This document shows positions 63,975 through 64,000 of a stretch of DNA of 64,000 nucleotides, one piece after another. The position numbers were made by a program, and so were the translations under genes. The notes below the pieces were generated by a model, which saw only the letters and a list, made by a program, of their open reading frames with translations, was not told where the DNA came from and made no database searches. Every line of letters starts with the position of its first letter. The stretch's first letter is position 1. The DNA is from JAGIBJ01 sp032119795 (GTDB taxonomy: Bacteria; Actinomycetota; Thermoleophilia; Solirubrobacterales; Solirubrobacteraceae): NCBI GenBank assembly GCA_032119795.1, contig JAUMFO010000013.1, positions 186,001 through 250,000 on the forward strand, written 5' to 3'.

Positions 63975-64000
63975 GACGCGCGACTGAGCCGCGCGTCAGT

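Overview
The window is GC-rich chromosomal DNA, dense with genes that often overlap by 4 bp (ATGA/GTGA). It probably comes from a soil-type actinobacterium of the Thermoleophilia/Solirubrobacterales kind (Patulibacter, Conexibacter or Solirubrobacter relatives). This placement is inferred from the dcw order, the MurE meso-DAP motif (DNPR), a divergent Rho with a long charged insert, actinobacterial-type tRNA-Glu, and many secreted Ala/Pro/Thr-rich proteins. I see no phage, insertion sequence or CRISPR array; this is host chromosome.

Layout. (1) 1-10,974, minus strand: division and cell-wall (dcw) operon mraZ-rsmH-ftsL-ftsI-murE-murF-mraY-murD-ftsW, with ftsW running off the left edge. Three MraZ-type boxes precede mraZ, and a strong terminator-like hairpin abuts its start codon. 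(2) 11,161-18,010, minus strand: a triple 23-bp tandem repeat, a TetR regulator, then a partial Tad/Flp pilus-type cluster (tadC, tadB, cpaF; a secreted calcium-repeat protein; cpaB; an atypical OmpR-like regulator). The two transcription units of the cluster share a long identical upstream motif. (3) 18,199-26,097: an unknown protein, a Tat-exported cholesterol oxidase, a Rho homologue lacking key catalytic residues, folP, a sigma-factor-like protein fused to a membrane anchor, and an extended SDR. (4) 26,098-27,197: a gene-poor stretch with two large inverted repeats and a decayed pntB fragment, directly upstream of intact pntA-pntB. (5) 30,244-34,648: lipoprotein, acyl-CoA dehydrogenase, thiolase-like protein, PduO-type adenosyltransferase.

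(6) 34,665-44,523, minus strand: two giant collagen-like surface proteins (about 1,490 and 1,580 aa) that share an N-terminal domain, with a 90-aa membrane protein gene between them. (7) 44,853-51,438: SulP anion transporter, divergent tRNA-Glu(CTC) and tRNA-Leu(CAG), secreted trypsin-like protease, DNA polymerase IV overlapping a double HD-GYP protein. (8) 51,459-57,192: secreted beta-propeller protein, GAF-like/LuxR regulator, metallophosphoesterase, a cutinase of the Thermobifida/PET-hydrolase type, and three small proteins. (9) 57,214-63,935: a NarX/NarL-like two-component pair with secreted cargo proteins, a PD-(D/E)XK-like protein, an LLM flavin oxidoreductase with its own palindromic operator, and a winged-helix/adenylate-cyclase fusion, PadR and 2TM/SHOCT operon preceded by four helically phased repeats.

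Functionally the window joins housekeeping (wall synthesis, folate, transhydrogenase) to a strong extracellular programme: pilus-like secretion, collagen fibres, protease, cutinase and cholesterol oxidase. It carries several signalling proteins in which a normally catalytic or phosphorylatable domain has been altered.
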